Source of the DNA: Candidatus Neomicrothrix sp. UBA2131 | GTDB taxonomy: Bacteria > Actinomycetota > Acidimicrobiia > Acidimicrobiales > MedAcidi-G1 | DNA: 7,578 bases | Reading direction: 5' to 3' | NCBI GenBank assembly: GCA_002329075.1 | Contig: DCXR01000053.1 | Location: 13,785 to 21,362, forward strand | Part shown: piece after piece, positions 6,301 to 7,578 of the stretch | Layout: every line of letters starts with the position of its first letter | Numbering within the stretch: position 1 is the stretch's first letter | The notes under the pieces: generated by a model | What the model was told of the DNA's origin: nothing | Database searches by the model: none | Seen by the model: only the letters and a program-made list of their open reading frames with translations | Made by a program: the position numbers and the translations under genes

Positions 6301-6945
6301 TCGACCACACCACGAACCTCCAGGCGTCGGACCGGTCACTGCAGAACATGCCCGTTGTCCGGAACGGGCTCCTGCGGGGCATGTGTGGCGCACCTCGGCC
6401 CCGAGCCCCTTGTCTGGACGCCACCCGGCGTGGACCGGATCAGGGTGCTGGGGCGCTACGACGGATCGGCCGGCGTGCTCGTGAGGGGGCTCAAGTTCGC
6501 CAACCGGCGCACCCCGGTCCGGGCGCTCGGGTCGGCCCTTGCAGGCATCGGCTTCTGGGACGACGACCCCCCGGACCTGGTGACCTGGGTGCCGAGCACC
6601 GTCGAGCGCCGCAACAGGCGGGGCTTCGAACACGCAGCCCTGCTGGCCAGGGCCACCGGCCGTGAACTCGGTGTACCCGTGCGCCGCCTCCTGCTCCGTG
6701 CGCCGGGCCCTCCCCAGTCGACCCGGGGCCTCCGCCAGCGGCTGCGTGGCCCTGCGATGCGCTCCCGCCGGTTCGCCCACGGCGCATCCATAGTCATCGT
6801 CGACGACGTGGTGACAACGGGAACGTCGCTGTCCATGGCCGCCAACGCCCTCCGGGCCGCCGGAGCGTCACGGATCTCGGCGGTCGCCGTCGCCGCAACC
6901 ACGGGCGGCACCACGCAACGTCCGGCGTCACGCCACCGTCGATAG
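6298..6945 (+). CDS. ComF-family phosphoribosyltransferase-like protein
   Basis: A 215-residue protein with the two-part ComF layout. A short zinc-ribbon-like N-terminus has CRTC (C15, C18) and CGAC (C26, C29). A type I phosphoribosyltransferase fold follows, with the ComF block YDGSAGVLVRGLKFANRR, then VTWVPSTVERRNRRGFEHAALLAR, and the PRPP-binding loop IVIVDDVVTTGTS (D169, D170, T173-S177). ComF of Bacillus and Haemophilus is needed for DNA uptake, and family members are also proposed to act in nucleotide metabolism; the substrate of this one is unknown. The conserved N of the usual R-x-x-N block before the PRPP loop is not obvious (PAMRSRRF). ATG 6298 is chosen because TAACGT lies 7 bases upstream; the in-frame GTG at 6268 would place the promoter inside the gene. 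No other competence gene is visible, so a role in transformation is not supported by context. The TAG stop forms part of the next gene's putative -10. Confidence 0.88.
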   Translation: MSTTPRTSRRRTGHCRTCPLSGTGSCGACVAHLGPEPLVWTPPGVDRIRVLGRYDGSAGVLVRGLKFANRRTPVRALGSALAGIGFWDDDPPDLVTWVPSTVERRNRRGFEHAALLARATGRELGVPVRRLLLRAPGPPQSTRGLRQRLRGPAMRSRRFAHGASIVIVDDVVTTGTSLSMAANALRAAGASRISAVAVAATTGGTTQRPASRHRR

Positions 6946-6958
6946 CGTCCGGCGCATG
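6943..6958 (+). promoter_or_regulatory. Putative leaderless promoter of the 6956 gene (-10 TAGCGT)
   Basis: TAGCGT at 6943-6948 is 7 bases before ATG 6956, again with no Shine-Dalgarno sequence. Its first three bases are the TAG stop of the preceding gene, so stop codon and -10 share sequence. No clear -35 is visible. Confidence 0.5.
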
Positions 6959-7474
6959 CACACCGACGATCCCGTGGCCGACGAACAGGTCCGCGACGAA
7001 CAGGTCCGCGACGAACTGCCGGCCGACCTCGATGTCGCCACTGCCATGGGCGACTACGTCTTCCCCGACAACAGCCGTCGCCGCATCCCCGGGTTCGTCT
7101 ACCTCGGCCTGGGCCTCACCATCCTGTTCGTCGGCCTCTTCGCCGCCGGGTCCCCGCTGGTCAACGGTGGCTTCCAGGTCGGGGGAGTGGCCCTCGCCGT
7201 GCTCGGCGTGTTCCACCTGCAGGCCGGAATGCACGTGGCCTTCGACGAGCGCGAAGCCCTCGTCGCCGCCACCCGGGCAGTCGGCTTCCCGATCGGACAT
7301 GCCTCGGCGCAGATGGCCTGGCGAGGCCTGCGCAGCCGGCCCACCTGGCGGATCCTGCTCTACTCCAACGAATCGCCACCCGACCGGCGGGGTCTCGTCC
7401 TGGTCGACGCCGTCGACGGTTCGATCGTGGCCCAGTTCGTCGAGGACAACCCCGAGGACTGGTCGGCGGACTGA
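6956..7474 (+). CDS. Unrecognised small membrane protein with two predicted helices
   Basis: I do not recognise this 172-residue protein. Its N-terminal 40 residues are acidic and polar and include a repeated DEQVR-DEQVR. Two hydrophobic segments follow, about 44-64 (IPGFVYLGLGLTILFVGLFAA) split by no charge, and about 72-94 (GFQVGGVALAVLGVF onward), joined by a short loop, consistent with a helical hairpin. Residues 95-172 look soluble, with an ILLYSNESPPDRRGLVLVDAVDG-like strand pattern split around residue 141 and an acidic end (EDNPEDWSAD). No signal peptidase site, catalytic motif or cysteine is visible. ATG 6956 is supported by TAGCGT 7 bases upstream. Hairpins follow 3 bases after the stop, so it is probably the last gene of its transcript. 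GC-rich third positions agree with the neighbours, so it is likely a real native gene. Which termini face the cytoplasm is unclear. Confidence 0.75.
   Translation: MHTDDPVADEQVRDEQVRDELPADLDVATAMGDYVFPDNSRRRIPGFVYLGLGLTILFVGLFAAGSPLVNGGFQVGGVALAVLGVFHLQAGMHVAFDEREALVAATRAVGFPIGHASAQMAWRGLRSRPTWRILLYSNESPPDRRGLVLVDAVDGSIVAQFVEDNPEDWSAD
6980..7016 (+). repeat. 15-base tandem repeat, two copies plus a partial third
   Basis: GACGAACAGGTCCGC occurs at 6980-6994 and 6995-7009, followed by GACGAAC at 7010-7016. The unit is five codons, so the frame is kept and it encodes DEQVR-DEQVR-DE near the N-terminus of the 6956 gene. The two full copies are identical, which suggests recent slippage. Confidence 0.9.
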
Positions 7475-7477
7475 CCG

Positions 7478-7516
7478 GGCGTGCCAGGTGGCACGTCGGG
7501 GACTCCGACCCCCGAC
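7478..7516 (+). terminator. Tandem hairpins, probable transcription terminator
   Basis: First hairpin: CGTGCC 7480-7485 pairs with GGCACG 7490-7495 around AGGT, extended by a G-U and a G-C pair to eight pairs (7478-7497). Second: GTCGGGG 7495-7501 pairs with CCCCGAC 7510-7516. They share bases 7495-7497, so the last pairs of the two compete. No T run follows, which is common for hairpin terminators in GC-rich actinobacteria. The position just after the stop at 7474 supports the call. Confidence 0.55.
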
Positions 7517-7529
7517 CACAACGCACTGG

Positions 7530-7542
7530 TAGCGTGGTCGCG
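7530..7542 (+). promoter_or_regulatory. Putative promoter of a gene beyond the right edge (-10 TAGCGT)
   Basis: TAGCGT at 7530-7535 matches the motif before manB and the 6956 gene and follows the terminator hairpins. Unlike those, the triplet 7 bases downstream (7543) is ATC, not ATG. The next ATG is at 7574. The gene start cannot be decided from this window. Confidence 0.4.
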
Positions 7543-7578
7543 ATCCCAGCCCTGCCCGCAGCGCTCCGTACGGATGGC

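Noticed and set aside
1..7578. Defence system, prophage, insertion sequence or CRISPR array
   Set aside because: No transposase, integrase, terminal inverted repeats, spaced repeats or defence-type domains are visible; the genes are conserved metabolism with uniform composition.

Overview
The window is a very GC-rich, densely packed bacterial chromosome segment with every recognisable gene on the + strand. GC-rich third positions, GTG starts, near-absent spacers and the order manB, Trm112-like gene, manA, ahcY point to an actinobacterium. The mix of start signals and the CPDDKGPL form of the Trm112 protein make me think of the Acidimicrobiia, but that placement is inference. I see no mobile element, CRISPR array, tRNA or rRNA, and no sign of recent transfer.

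Layout. (1) 1-1184: a membrane protein cut by the left edge, with a GtrA-like membrane half followed by an Alg5/DPM1-type family 2 glycosyltransferase. (2) 1177-4007: a mannose cluster with phosphomannomutase/phosphoglucomutase (manB), a 78-residue Trm112-family protein, and type I mannose-6-phosphate isomerase (manA). (3) 4008-4171: the only long spacer before the right-hand end, containing several potential hairpins. (4) 4172-6264: adenosylhomocysteinase (ahcY) and a uridine kinase (udk) 20 bases downstream. (5) 6298-6945: a ComF-family phosphoribosyltransferase. (6) 6956-7474: a small unrecognised protein with two membrane helices. (7) 7475-7578: tandem hairpins that look like a terminator, then a promoter-like motif for a gene beyond the right edge.

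How the genes work together. ManA and ManB interconvert fructose-6-P, mannose-6-P and mannose-1-P, feeding GDP-mannose synthesis; the glycosyltransferase upstream is a plausible user of such a sugar nucleotide to charge a polyprenyl phosphate. AhcY clears S-adenosylhomocysteine in the methyl cycle; the neighbouring uridine kinase works in pyrimidine salvage. The rest is housekeeping or of unknown role.

The most interesting signal is regulatory. A hexamer TAGCGT or TAACGT sits 7-8 bases before the ATG of three genes that lack a Shine-Dalgarno sequence, and appears again before the right edge, which looks like a leaderless-promoter signature. Genes inside the likely operons (Trm112-like, ahcY, perhaps udk) carry Shine-Dalgarno sequences instead. 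I do not see a new defence or mobile system here; most of the window is conserved metabolism.
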